A stretch of 21,098 bases of DNA, taken from assembly GCA_964531745.1 (NCBI GenBank), contig CAZHFX010000015.1:1-21098 (forward strand), read 5' to 3'. The stretch's first letter is position 1. Each line of letters begins with the position of its first letter. Origin of the DNA: JACRFW01 sp964531745 (GTDB taxonomy: Bacteria > Patescibacteriota > Patescibacteriia > Magasanikbacterales > GWA2-37-8). The notes below the pieces were generated by a model that was not told the origin of the DNA, searched no databases, and worked only from the letters and a program-made list of their open reading frames with translations. Position numbers and translations under genes: made by a program. Below are positions 7,210 to 16,841 of this stretch, one piece after another.

Positions 7210-7839
7210 TTACTTCTCCAAACTCATCGGCGAGGGCTTGGTGACCACTATCTGCCACCAGGCTTTGAGGCGCGCGCCGAGCTCGCGAATATTCATTTTG
7301 TACTTATCAAACCCGTAGCCGCGCAAGTCGGCGGCGATGCCGATTGTCTGTAGGCCGAAATGGTCGCAGAGGTAGCCAATGCGCGCGAGATGAAAATTTT
7401 GAGAAATGGCGATGACGCTGTCTAGACCGTAGACAAAGTGTTCGCGGTAACAGCTTTCGTAGGTACGGTAGCCGTGCGGGTCTACGAGAATATCCCCCGC
7501 TGGTACGCCGGCGTCTAGCGCGGCCTTTTTCATGGCGTCTACTTCGTCGGAAACATAGGCGCCGTCATCGCCCGTCATCATAATTTTCTTAACCTTGCCC
7601 TGCTTGTACAGCTCCACGCCAATTTTTACCCGGTCGGCCTGCAGGTCGCTCATGGTAGTGGCGTCTTTCATACCACCACCAAAAACCAACGCGACCGGCG
7701 CTTCGGGCGCATCGGCGATGGATACAACCTGGTGCGGCCGCCGCAGAATGAGAATGTTCGCGAAGATGAGGAACGCGACAAAAACAAACAGGCCCAGACC
7801 CGCGACCCACAGAATAATTTTTATTATTTTCTTGAGCAT
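7210..7839 (-). CDS. SanA/YdcF-like DUF218 membrane protein
   Basis: A 209-aa protein of the DUF218 (SanA/ElyC/YdcF) family. An N-terminal membrane segment (IIKIILWVAGLGLFVFVAFL, residues 5-24) anchors an outside-facing domain. Family motifs run in order: ALVFGGGM, DRVKIGVELYKQGKVKKIMMTGDDG, DEVDAMKKAALDAGVP, ILVDPHGYRTYESC and AISQNFHLARIGYL. SanA and ElyC of E. coli are linked to envelope barrier function and peptidoglycan assembly; the biochemical activity is not settled. The gene sits between hicBA (convergent) and uvrB (same strand). Between it and uvrB lies the 120-bp palindromic repeat. No SD. Family call is firm, function inferred. Confidence 0.85.
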   Translation of the reverse strand: MLKKIIKIILWVAGLGLFVFVAFLIFANILILRRPHQVVSIADAPEAPVALVFGGGMKDATTMSDLQADRVKIGVELYKQGKVKKIMMTGDDGAYVSDEVDAMKKAALDAGVPAGDILVDPHGYRTYESCYREHFVYGLDSVIAISQNFHLARIGYLCDHFGLQTIGIAADLRGYGFDKYKMNIRELGARLKAWWQIVVTKPSPMSLEK

Positions 7840-7934
7840 AATAGTAAGTTGTCATTCAGAGGGAGTGAAACAACCGAAGAATCTTCCGCTTATGCCCGTT
7901 ACGATTGGCGTAAAAGGAATATCCTTCGCGGAGT

Positions 7935-10220
<2,286 letters not shown>

Positions 10221-10239
10221 GCGGAAAAAATACCATCCA

Positions 10240-10268
10240 AAATTACCATATACTTGACAGACTAGCAA
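10240..10268 (-). promoter_or_regulatory. candidate uvrB promoter
   Basis: Minus-strand TTGCTA (10263-10268), 17 bp, TAATTT (10240-10245), with the start codon about 20 nt beyond the -10. It overlaps the divergent promoter of the RNA locus. Confidence 0.45.
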
Positions 10269-10282
10269 ATAACGGCTAAATT
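10254..10282 (+). promoter_or_regulatory. promoter of the tRNA-ended RNA
   Basis: TTGACA (10254-10259), 17-bp spacer, TAAATT (10277-10282). Predicted start near 10289, about 16 nt before the 5' acceptor strand at 10305. Confidence 0.6.
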
Positions 10283-10304
10283 ACGAACTGTCCACACAGA
10301 CTGC

Positions 10305-10482
10305 GGAGGTGCGCCGTAGGGGCATCAATAATCGTTGAACGAATGACGAGAGAAACACTCGTGTTTTAAGGATTGAGCGCTGCCAAACTTCTTCGCCGCC
10401 GCGTTCTCCTAAAAACAGTTGGCCATCCGGAGGCCAACCGTCGTTTACCGATTGTGACGCTGGTTCAAGTCCAGCCACCTCC
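10305..10482 (+). ncRNA. tmRNA-like RNA with tRNA acceptor and T-arm (unidentified)
   Basis: GGAGGTG (10305-10311) pairs with CACCTCC (10476-10482). Directly inside its 3' strand is a canonical T-arm: GCTGG-TTCAAGT-CCAGC (10459-10475), with a T-loop that fits the TTCRANY consensus. After a 16-nt D-like region, ATAATCG (10328-10334) pairs with CGATTGT (10449-10455) and AACGA (10338-10342) with TCGTT (10441-10445). This resembles helix P2 of tmRNA, with a 3x3 internal loop. Inside are three hairpins: ACGAG/CTCGT, GGA-GAGCGC/GCGTTC-TCC and GTTGGCC/GGCCAAC. Against a standard tmRNA: length 178 nt, no GGUUUCGAC in the D-like region, no room for pseudoknots, no G3-U70 pair, T rather than A after the acceptor, and no encoded CCA. 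A real structured RNA is likely; its identity is open. Confidence 0.6.
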
Positions 10483-10800
10483 TACATAAATTGTGCTAAA
10501 GCGCCATTTAGCGCTCATACTATTTCCCCGTTATTGCGGGGTGAGTGGTACGGAGCGCCTTGACGCTCTTAACCGGGAACCCCGCCACCGCCCTTCCGGC
10601 GATGGGCGGCGCGATGAGGCGACGGAACCCTCGTTCCGTCTTTGTCTCTCAGAGTCCCGACCGGCTTACGCTTAACGGCCAGCGCTTTATTGACCCGCGA
10701 CCATGTTTGACGTGGAGTGCGCGGTCTCGCCTGGAACGTGGCGTGTCCTAAGCCGGACACTCCTCTTTAGTAACTTTCTTGAAGGTGACTGAAGAAGTTA
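10483..10800 (+). other. hairpin-rich non-coding stretch, RNA locus continues
   Basis: No convincing ORF. Perfect or near-perfect stems follow each other: AGCGC/GCGCT (10500-10515), CCCCG/CGGGG (10526-10541), GAGCG/CGCTC (10553-10568), CCGCCC/GGGCGG (10588-10609), GACGGAA/TTCCGTC followed by TTT (10621-10643), GTGTCC/GGACAC (10743-10760) and a bulged AACTTTCTT/AAGAAGTT just before the terminator. It may be the 3' part of a long transcript from 10289 or a second RNA. I could not match it to RNase P, SRP or 6S RNA. Confidence 0.45.
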
Positions 10801-10826
10801 AAAAATCCCGAGTGTTCGGGATTTTT
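10801..10826. terminator. bidirectional intrinsic terminator
   Basis: AAAAATCCCG-AGTGTT-CGGGATTTTT forms a 10-bp stem with T-runs on both strands. It ends the plus-strand RNA locus and overlaps the rodA stop codon on the other strand. Confidence 0.85.
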
Positions 10827-11920
10827 TAATACTTTTTTTCTACCATACTCTCGGCGACACCGATGAGAAACAAATTCACAATGAGCGATGAACCGCCGTA
10901 GCTGACAAACGGGAGAGGAACACCGGTGATTGGAAGCAAGCCGATATTCGCCCCGACGTTGATAAAAAATTGAACAAAAAAGAGAACGGCGATACTGCTT
11001 GCTGTCACCGAAACAAAATCATCATCCGATTGTTTGGTGATGACTATTAACCGCCAAAGAAGCGCGCCAAACAACACTAGAAACGCCGTCACGCCGGCAA
11101 AACCGAGCTCCTCGGCAATAACGGTGAAAATAAAGTCGGTTTGCGCCTCGGGCAAAAATCGAAGCTGGGATTGAGAGCCGAAACCTAAACCTCGGCCTGA
11201 CCAACCGCCGGCGCCCACGGCGATGATAGCCTGGATGCTGTTATAACCGCGGCCAAGCGGATCATACGCTGGATTGATAAATGTGGTGAGGCGATCTTTC
11301 TGATAAGGCAGAAGCAAGAAAAACCAGCTTATGATTGAAAATAAAACCCCAGCTCCTACCAGACCAACCACAAAAGAGCGGCGGGCGCCGGCCAAAAGCA
11401 TCACCCCGAACCAAACGGCGCCGATGATGATGGCCGAACCCAAATCCGGCTGAAGCATAACCAGCCCGATTACAACCAGAGTGATAAAGCCGGTGCCGAA
11501 AAAAAATAATGGCCGTTCAAAACGCCGGCCGAAGTGATAGACTATGTACGCCAGCATCAGAATTACGCCAATTTTCGCTATCTCCGCCGGCTGGAGGGAA
11601 AAACCGCCGAACACAAACCAGCCTTTGGTGCCGCGAATGTCGGCGCCAAACACCAAAACAGCTCCCAGCAACAATAAAGAAAAGACATAAAATAATTTGG
11701 CGTATGAACGGAACCAGGCGAACTGCATCAGGCTCCCGCTGAACAGCAATATGTAACCGATGCTGGCGGAAAACAATTGTTTTTTGAAATAAATAAGCCC
11801 GCCGCCGCGCGATAGATCAACGCTGTAGATGGCAGTCAAACCCAAAGCGACAAGCAAAGTCGCGGTAATGAAAAGCGCCCAATCAAAACTGCGCGACGAA
11901 AATTTATGAAGAGAAAACAT
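10826..11920 (-). CDS. rodA: rod-shape-determining SEDS glycosyltransferase
   Basis: A SEDS-family membrane protein (RodA/FtsW) that polymerises lipid II into peptidoglycan with a partner class B penicillin-binding protein. The 364-aa product has about ten hydrophobic segments. Signature stretches are GFSLQPAEIAKI, LQPDLGSA (catalytic-type Asp), INPAYDPLGRGYNSIQAIIAVGAGG, FLPEAQTDFIFTVIAEELGF and LPITGVPLPFVSYGGSS. The short N-terminus and the RGYNSIQ/LPEAQTDFIF wording favour RodA over FtsW. The start is an ATG without an SD. The gene lies 23 nt downstream of the 11944-12900 gene, so the two form an operon, and it ends in the terminator at 10801-10826. Confidence 0.93.
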   Translation of the reverse strand: MFSLHKFSSRSFDWALFITATLLVALGLTAIYSVDLSRGGGLIYFKKQLFSASIGYILLFSGSLMQFAWFRSYAKLFYVFSLLLLGAVLVFGADIRGTKGWFVFGGFSLQPAEIAKIGVILMLAYIVYHFGRRFERPLFFFGTGFITLVVIGLVMLQPDLGSAIIIGAVWFGVMLLAGARRSFVVGLVGAGVLFSIISWFFLLLPYQKDRLTTFINPAYDPLGRGYNSIQAIIAVGAGGWSGRGLGFGSQSQLRFLPEAQTDFIFTVIAEELGFAGVTAFLVLFGALLWRLIVITKQSDDDFVSVTASSIAVLFFVQFFINVGANIGLLPITGVPLPFVSYGGSSLIVNLFLIGVAESMVEKKY

Positions 11921-11943
11921 ACAAATCTGCGGAATGGCCGGAC

Positions 11944-12900
11944 TTATTTCGCGGGCGGCAGATACACCGCCGTGTCATAGACATTAATGAGAGGGAAAAT
12001 TTTAGCCGAAGTGGCGGTAAGCGCGCTTACAAAATTGCGCAAGTCAATTTTTTTTGTTTCCAGCGAGGCGAATGAATCAACCGACAACGGCGCGACTCCG
12101 ACCATGACATCTTGCTGGTAGAGCCCGACATAAAAATGAGGCGCCACATATCCATACGGGCTTTGATTGGCCAGACTAAACGTAATCACATTGGCCTTCG
12201 CTCCGCCCGCGTTCGCGAGCGGCGTAAAAACAAAATCATTCAGAGAAAAATTGAGCCGAGCCTCCTGCCAAGATTTAGGATCTTTAATTTGGTGAGAGGA
12301 AATACGCTTCCAGTTCATCGTTTCAATAACCAACTGCGCGCTCCCCGGACCGCCCGAACTCTTGACCCCCAGCTCGGCTAGAAGCGCGCTCTCACCCGGC
12401 AAGATGAAAAATGATTTGGCCGCGGTTCTTTCCCCGTCAATAATATAGTAATATGTGCCGCGCGCCAGGAAACGATCGTTTGAATTCCCTACTTCAGACA
12501 CGGCGTCATATTTGTCTACACCGCCGGGAAAAATTTCCGTGGACAGCACTTGGAGAGGAGCGGCCGCAAAATACTGTTCAGCCGGCCGATAATCTATAAA
12601 CCGGCTCGCTTGTCTATCCAAAGCGATATCGTTCGCTAAACCAAAAATCAAAAAATTCCCCCACTGCCAAAGGCTGAACGCCCACAAGACCGCCCCGGCT
12701 ATCGCCAGACTAGCGACGAGAAGCCGATAGAGGCCCACCCGGTGCCGTACATACCACAGGCTGAAGCACAAATCTTTACTGCTAAATTCGCCGGTGGGGT
12801 CAACATATTTCTCAAAACTCGGCTTGGCTGATGGCGGCGCCGAATTGGCGGCCGACGGCTGGGCGGGTGTATCGTTTCTTTTGGTATATAAATTCATCAT
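11944..12900 (-). CDS. membrane-anchored protein of unknown function
   Basis: I do not recognise a named family. The product (about 318 aa) has a Pro/Ser/Ala-rich cytoplasmic N-terminus, then VDPTGEFSSKDLCFSLWYVRHR, one membrane segment (LLVASLAIAGAVLWAFSLWQ, about residues 60-80) and a large outside domain rich in beta-type sequence (NRFLARGTYYYIIDGERTAA, NVITFSLANQSPYGYVAPHFY). The latter alternates hydrophobic and polar residues as in a beta sandwich. It is the first gene of an operon with rodA, so an envelope role is a fair inference. An ATG at 12900 or 12897 is the likely start. A TTG at 12904-12906 lies at the predicted transcription start. The mRNA leader would be only a few bases. No SD. 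Confidence 0.75.
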   Translation of the reverse strand: MMNLYTKRNDTPAQPSAANSAPPSAKPSFEKYVDPTGEFSSKDLCFSLWYVRHRVGLYRLLVASLAIAGAVLWAFSLWQWGNFLIFGLANDIALDRQASRFIDYRPAEQYFAAAPLQVLSTEIFPGGVDKYDAVSEVGNSNDRFLARGTYYYIIDGERTAAKSFFILPGESALLAELGVKSSGGPGSAQLVIETMNWKRISSHQIKDPKSWQEARLNFSLNDFVFTPLANAGGAKANVITFSLANQSPYGYVAPHFYVGLYQQDVMVGVAPLSVDSFASLETKKIDLRNFVSALTATSAKIFPLINVYDTAVYLPPAK

Positions 12901-12911
12901 ATACAAGCAGT

Positions 12912-12940
12912 AGTATACAACAAAAATTGGCTCATGACAA
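12912..12940 (-). promoter_or_regulatory. promoter of the 11944-12900/rodA operon
   Basis: Minus-strand TTGTCA (12935-12940), 17 bp, TATACT (12912-12917). The start would fall near 12905, giving a nearly leaderless mRNA. Confidence 0.65.
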
Positions 12941-12953
12941 AATCTAAAAACAT

Positions 12954-12986
12954 TTAGAAGCCCCGAGGTTACCCCGGGGCTTCTAA
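12954..12986 (-). terminator. terminator of the 13012-13788 gene
   Basis: TTAGAAGCCCCG (12954-12965) and CGGGGCTTCTAA (12975-12986) are 12-bp perfect arms around a 9-nt loop. On the minus strand the stem is followed by ATGTTTTTAG. It lies 26 nt past the stop of the upstream gene. Confidence 0.8.
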
Positions 12987-13011
12987 TGTTCGTTCTTGTT
13001 TTTCCTTTCCG

Positions 13012-13788
13012 CTAGATGTGGTGGACGACCGGGGGCGAGAGCCTGGCAGCCACGAGCTGAGCCGCCGGACGCCTCACCTTGCTCTCCATCTTGGCCTCGT
13101 GCGCGGCGCGGCGAACACCGCCGAAGCCGCTCATGTCCCACACGATGCCTGGCACGCGGACGAGCTTGGCGATGGCTTTATCCGACCCGTGCAGCATCGC
13201 CTGCTGAAGGGCAATCGCCGTTACTTCCTCGACCCCGGCGCTCTTCGGCTCACCGAGCGGACCGTCCCCGATGAGCGGGAACCCGGTACGACAGAGACGT
13301 TCCGCATTCCATAGCGCGAGAGTGTTCCATGGGACCTGCCGGCCGTTAGCGCCCATCTCGATCGCACCGGGGTGGTAGTCGTGCCCCTCCATGGCCGCGC
13401 CGACCACGAGCGTTGTGTTATCCATGTGTTGAAAAAGCGCATTGACGATCGCCGGCGTGAGCTTGACCTCCACCGATGCCGAGAGGAAATGCACACCCCT
13501 GGCGAATTCTTCGCGCCCATGAATCAAGAGCGCGTTGAGCGGCTGGACGAACTTGCCCCAGGGCGTGACGGCGAAAACCTTGACCCGACTCTGTTCGAAG
13601 CCCAGGCCACCGACGACTGTGAGGGCGCCGCTCGTGTCGATCGCGCTATTGACCGCGACGAAGACCTTCTCCGCCCCGACGCTGAGCGCCGCCGTGATGA
13701 ACGCAATGAGATTGCTGAACGACGTTGCCGCGTTCTCCCGGTTGCTTTCGAAAAACCGCGTACCGACCACGAACTGATGAGCGGACAT
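13012..13788 (-). CDS. orphan GC-rich protein, possible GT-A-like fold
   Basis: The start is the ATG giving MSAHQFVVGTRFFESNREN, with GGAGG 8 nt upstream. The frame continues upstream into the leader and promoter, which must not be translated. The 258-aa soluble product has strand-helix patterns such as GAEKVFVAVNSAIDTSGALT, RVKVFAVTPWGKFVQPLNAL, GVHFLSASVEV, TTLVVGAAMEGHDY and TGFPLIGDG. The order (V..N..D, then W..PLNAL, then FLSASVEV, then VVGA..GH) vaguely follows a nucleotide-sugar-binding GT-A domain, but the DxD is not clear, so I do not assign an activity. It is visibly GC-richer than gyrB and rodA, stands alone, and has a fully consensus promoter, a leader hairpin and its own terminator. 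Confidence 0.75.
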   Translation of the reverse strand: MSAHQFVVGTRFFESNRENAATSFSNLIAFITAALSVGAEKVFVAVNSAIDTSGALTVVGGLGFEQSRVKVFAVTPWGKFVQPLNALLIHGREEFARGVHFLSASVEVKLTPAIVNALFQHMDNTTLVVGAAMEGHDYHPGAIEMGANGRQVPWNTLALWNAERLCRTGFPLIGDGPLGEPKSAGVEEVTAIALQQAMLHGSDKAIAKLVRVPGIVWDMSGFGGVRRAAHEAKMESKVRRPAAQLVAARLSPPVVHHI

Positions 13789-13796
13789 TGCTTGGC

Positions 13797-13826
13797 CCTC
13801 CAGGCCGCTCCCTCGGGATGAGGGAG
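13797..13826 (-). promoter_or_regulatory. leader hairpin plus SD
   Basis: On the minus strand CTCCCTC-ATCCC-GAGGGAG (13808-13826) is a perfect 7-bp hairpin. It ends 6 nt before GGAGG (13797-13801), which is 8 nt from the ATG. Note that the CTCCCTC arm could also pair with the SD. Confidence 0.65.
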
Positions 13827-13911
13827 GAAAGGAATTGTTGGTGAAACGAACAGTCGCCTGGGGAAAACAGTGGCTTTTTTGGCTACGATTTCCACCGAAG
13901 ACGAACAAATA

Positions 13912-13940
13912 ATTATAACACATTTTAAGGTTTTTGTCAA
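13912..13940 (-). promoter_or_regulatory. fully consensus promoter of the 13012-13788 gene
   Basis: Minus-strand TTGACA (13935-13940), exactly 17 bp, TATAAT (13912-13917). The spacer AAAACCTTAAAATGTGT nearly repeats that of the CHAP gene promoter at 18343-18371. Confidence 0.85.
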
Positions 13941-14022
13941 CAGCCTTTATACGGGGATAATCCCTGTGCAGGGGCAAAGGGCACCATGAGATAACCTAGA
14001 CAAAATCAGAACAACTGCAGAC
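13941..14022. other. gap between divergent promoters
   Basis: This lies between the minus-strand promoter at 13912-13940 and the gyrB promoter. No gene or strong structure is seen; GGGGATAATCCC at 13953-13964 is a short imperfect palindrome. Confidence 0.4.
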
Positions 14023-14051
14023 TTGCCTCCCCGTGTCATCTATGTTAAAAT
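14023..14051 (+). promoter_or_regulatory. gyrB promoter
   Basis: TTGCCT (14023-14028), 17 bp, TAAAAT (14046-14051). The leader to the ATG at 14108 is about 50 nt and contains no SD. Confidence 0.6.
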
Positions 14052-14107
14052 AGACCGAGTCACCTAGACATCTTTTTTTGCCTCATCATTTCTGAATTTT
14101 TTCGTTT

Positions 14108-16288
14108 ATGCCTAAACATACTGTCCAAAAAGGGAGAATTACTGCTCCAGCGACAGCTAAACTAGATAAGAAAAAAATACCAGCGGCGTCAGCAAAACCC
14201 ATAGCGGCAAAATCAAAATCCGGCTACACCGCCGAGAATATTACCGTGCTGGAAGGGCTAGAAGCGGTGCGCCGCCGGCCAGGCATGTATATAGGTTCCA
14301 CCGGCCCGACCGGCCTCCACCACCTCATTTGGGAAGTCGTTGACAACTCCATTGACGAAGCGATGGCCGGGTATGCTAAAAATATCACCGTGACTTTGCT
14401 CCCCGACCATATGGTGGAGGTTCGCGATGACGGCCGCGGCATTCCGGTTGATATTCACCACAAAACCAAAGTCTCGGCATTGGAAACGGTCATGACCGTG
14501 CTTCACGCCGGAGGCAAATTCGGCGGCGACGACAGCGGCTATAAGGTGTCCGGCGGCTTGCATGGCGTCGGCGCGTCGGTCGTGAACGCCCTCTCCACCT
14601 ATACCAAGGCCGAAGTGCACCGCGACGGCGCGGCGTGGATGCAAGAATATAAAATCGGCGTACCGCAAAAAAAAGTCCACGAAATCGGCCGAGCCAAAGA
14701 CACAGGCACAATTATTACTTTCCGGCCGGACGAAAGTATTTTTGAAACTATCAATTTTGAGTGGAAAACGATCGTTGACCACTTGCGCCAGCACACCTAC
14801 CTTACCAAGGGCGTACGCATGATCATTCACGACCAGCGCTCCGCCGAGGAGAAGACCGCCGACCCAACAGCGCTTAAATTTCCGAATCCCATTTATCAAT
14901 TCTACTTTGAAGGCGGAGTGGCTTCCTATGTCCGTTTCCTGAACCATAATAAGGAAGTGAAAAATGAAACTATCTTCTATGTGGAAAAGGAACAGGAAAA
15001 AGTGAACGTGGAAATCGCCATTCAATACAGCAATGAATACTCCGAACTCTTATTCGCTTTTGCCAATAACATCTACAACCCGGACGGCGGCACCCATGTG
15101 GCCGGCTTTCGCACCGCTCTCACCCGAAGCATCAACACCTACGCCCGCAACAAGGGCTACCTGAAAGAAAAAGACAGCAACTTGAGCGGCGAAGACGTGC
15201 GCGAAGGTTTGATAGCCGTCATCTCCATCAAACTTCGCGAACCGCAATTTGAAGGACAGACTAAAGGCAAACTTGGCAATACCGAAGCGAAAACCGCCGT
15301 GGAGGGCGTGCTCGGAGACGCCTTTCTGATATTTCTGGAAGAGCACCCCAAAGACGCCGAGGGCATCATTGGCAAATGCGTACTAGCCGCCAAAGCCCGC
15401 GCCGCCGCCAAAATAGCCCGCGACACTATTTTGCGCAAAGGCGCTTTGGAAGGGTTTACCCTTCCCGGCAAACTCGCCGACTGCTCCAGCCGCAACGCCG
15501 AAGACTCCGAGCTCTTCATTGTGGAGGGCGATTCCGCTGGAGGAAGCGCGAAGCAGGGCCGCGACCGCCACACACAGGCGATTCTTCCTTTGCGCGGCAA
15601 GGTGCTGAACGTGGAGCGCGCCCGCTTGGATAAAATTTTGACTAACAACGAGCTCAAATCGCTGATTATCGCCATGGGCACGAACATCGGCGAACAGTTT
15701 GACATTTCCAAGCTCCGCTACCACCGCATCGTCATCATGACCGATGCCGACGTGGATGGCGCGCATATCCGCACACTGCTCCTGACATTCTTCTACCGCT
15801 ACTACCCGGAGCTTATCCGCAATTCTCATATATACATTGCTCAACCGCCGCTTTATAGCGTGAAGCATGGCAAAGAAATGCACTACGCCTATAACGACGA
15901 AGAAAAAGCGAAAATCTTGGCTGAGTTGGAAAAGAAAAAGAGTGACAAAGCGGCTGACAAAGTAAAAGCAAAAAAAGAAATGGCTGAGCCCATAGTGGCA
16001 GAAACTGTTTTGACCGATGGCGAAGGCGTCGCTGATGATGAGAACCAAGCGATGGTGATCGGCGGAGTGAAGGTTAACATCCAGCGCTATAAAGGTTTGG
16101 GAGAAATGAACCCTGAACAGCTTTGGGAAACAACTATGGACCCGAGCAACCGTTTAATGAAAGTCGTTACCGCCGACGACGCCGAGCAAGCCAACGAAAC
16201 TTTTGAAATTTTAATGGGCGACGAGGTAGAACCGCGCAAAAAGTTTATCCAGACCTACGCGAAGTCGGTGCAGAATTTAGATATATAA
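14108..16288 (+). CDS. gyrB: DNA gyrase subunit B
   Basis: GyrB is the ATPase half of gyrase, which introduces negative supercoils together with GyrA. The 726-aa product begins with a Lys/Ala-rich tail of about 36 residues not typical of the family. The GHKL ATPase follows: EGLEAVRRRPGMYIGSTGP, EVVDNSIDEAMAG, DDGRGIPVD and the ATP lid GGKFGG..YKVSGGLHGVGASVVNAL. TOPRIM motifs are VEGDSAGGSAKQGRDR, PLRGKVLNVERAR and DADVDGAHIRTLLLTFFYR. The end is QRYKGLGEMNPEQLWETTMDP. A highly charged linker (about residues 597-650: KKKSDKAADKVKAKKEMAEP..LTDGEGVADDENQ) separates TOPRIM from the tail. Identity as GyrB rather than ParE is likely because no second copy is seen; the sequence alone does not decide. 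No SD; own promoter and terminator. Confidence 0.95.
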   Translation: MPKHTVQKGRITAPATAKLDKKKIPAASAKPIAAKSKSGYTAENITVLEGLEAVRRRPGMYIGSTGPTGLHHLIWEVVDNSIDEAMAGYAKNITVTLLPDHMVEVRDDGRGIPVDIHHKTKVSALETVMTVLHAGGKFGGDDSGYKVSGGLHGVGASVVNALSTYTKAEVHRDGAAWMQEYKIGVPQKKVHEIGRAKDTGTIITFRPDESIFETINFEWKTIVDHLRQHTYLTKGVRMIIHDQRSAEEKTADPTALKFPNPIYQFYFEGGVASYVRFLNHNKEVKNETIFYVEKEQEKVNVEIAIQYSNEYSELLFAFANNIYNPDGGTHVAGFRTALTRSINTYARNKGYLKEKDSNLSGEDVREGLIAVISIKLREPQFEGQTKGKLGNTEAKTAVEGVLGDAFLIFLEEHPKDAEGIIGKCVLAAKARAAAKIARDTILRKGALEGFTLPGKLADCSSRNAEDSELFIVEGDSAGGSAKQGRDRHTQAILPLRGKVLNVERARLDKILTNNELKSLIIAMGTNIGEQFDISKLRYHRIVIMTDADVDGAHIRTLLLTFFYRYYPELIRNSHIYIAQPPLYSVKHGKEMHYAYNDEEKAKILAELEKKKSDKAADKVKAKKEMAEPIVAETVLTDGEGVADDENQAMVIGGVKVNIQRYKGLGEMNPEQLWETTMDPSNRLMKVVTADDAEQANETFEILMGDEVEPRKKFIQTYAKSVQNLDI

Positions 16289-16322
16289 AATCTAAATTTT
16301 ATTAGAACAATTATAAAAAAGA

Positions 16323-16345
16323 GCGCCTACTAGGCGCCTTTTTTT
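16323..16345 (+). terminator. gyrB terminator
   Basis: GCGCC-TACTA-GGCGC followed by C and seven T, 34 nt past the gyrB stop. Confidence 0.8.
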
Positions 16346-16363
16346 AATATAAATGACAGTTTA

Positions 16364-16424
16364 GAACTTCGCCACCGTTATATCCGCAAAATTTGTAGAC
16401 ATAACGGTAGAGGTGGCGAAGTTC
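16364..16424. repeat. long palindrome with 13-bp arms
   Basis: GAACTTCGCCACC (16364-16376) and GGTGGCGAAGTTC (16412-16424) are exact inverted arms. GTTAT (16377-16381) continues the stem with ATAAC (16401-16405), with GGTAGA bulged on the 3' side. It lies between convergent transcription units and could be a terminator remnant, a miniature element or a structured RNA end. No T-run follows. Confidence 0.65.
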
Positions 16425-16462
16425 CAGCCTCCTCAACCGTCCCCACTGTGGCTTGATTGTCT

Positions 16463-16497
16463 GGGCCGCGTCCCTACTGCCACAGAGAACGCGGCCC
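16463..16497 (-). terminator. stem-loop after the CHAP operon
   Basis: GGGCCGCGT (16463-16471) and ACGCGGCCC (16489-16497) form a 9-bp GC-rich stem starting 6 nt past the stop of the small gene. There is no clear T-run, so termination is inferred. Confidence 0.5.
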
Positions 16498-16502
16498 CTC
16501 GC

Positions 16503-16841
16503 CTAGCGGCGCCTGCCCCCGCCCTTCTTGTTGGGCGGCGGCTTCTTCACGGGCGGGCGCTTTGCCGGCTTCTTGACTTTGTTGAGAGCGGCCTTGAGCT
16601 CAGCGAGCTCGACCTCGAGCTCGGCCACCCGGTCGCGAAGCGCGGCCGCCTCCACCTCGACCTTCTCCGCCCGCGACTCTGCCTCCGTCACCCGCGGGTC
16701 CACCGGCGGCGCGTACGTCGCCGGCGGCGCGTACGTCGGCCGATCGTCCGCGCAGGAACAATCACATCCATCACCTCCCATTCCGCCGGTCGCGGTAGCG
16801 ACCAGCATGGCCAGGCCCAACCACTTCATTGCGCGCCTCAT
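16503..16841 (-). CDS. small exported coiled-coil protein
   Basis: A 112-aa product, start chosen at MRRAMKWLGLAMLVATATGG because GGAGG lies 5 nt upstream and the ATG overlaps the CHAP stop (ATGA). A short basic N-terminus and hydrophobic stretch look like an export signal or membrane anchor. A cysteine cluster follows (GDGCDCSCADD), which could carry a lipid or disulfides. A duplicated TYAPPA/TYAPPV comes from a tandem DNA repeat near 16710-16740. Then comes a coiled coil of about 40 residues (ESRAEKVEVEAAALRDRVAE, then LEVELAELKAALNKV) and a basic Lys/Pro tail ending KKGGGRRR. The tail could bind acidic wall polymers, DNA or RNA. Translational coupling to the CHAP protein suggests the two act together at the cell surface. 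No family recognised. Confidence 0.7.
   Translation of the reverse strand: MRRAMKWLGLAMLVATATGGMGGDGCDCSCADDRPTYAPPATYAPPVDPRVTEAESRAEKVEVEAAALRDRVAELEVELAELKAALNKVKKPAKRPPVKKPPPNKKGGGRRR

Noticed and set aside
10281..10478. 65-codon minus-strand ORF beginning MAGLEPASQS
   Set aside because: GLEP is what a T-arm (GGTTCAAGTCC) gives when read antisense; the locus is better explained as RNA.
10305..10800. Standard or circularly permuted tmRNA, RNase P RNA, or tRNA-Arg(CCG) using the GTTGGCC hairpin as anticodon arm
   Set aside because: No GGUUUCGAC; no second 5' acceptor strand after the T-arm; no RNase P core motifs in the right order; and no D-arm with GG next to the supposed anticodon arm.
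14258..16048. Long minus-strand ORFs opposite gyrB
   Set aside because: The plus strand is unambiguous GyrB; the antisense frames lack protein-family features.
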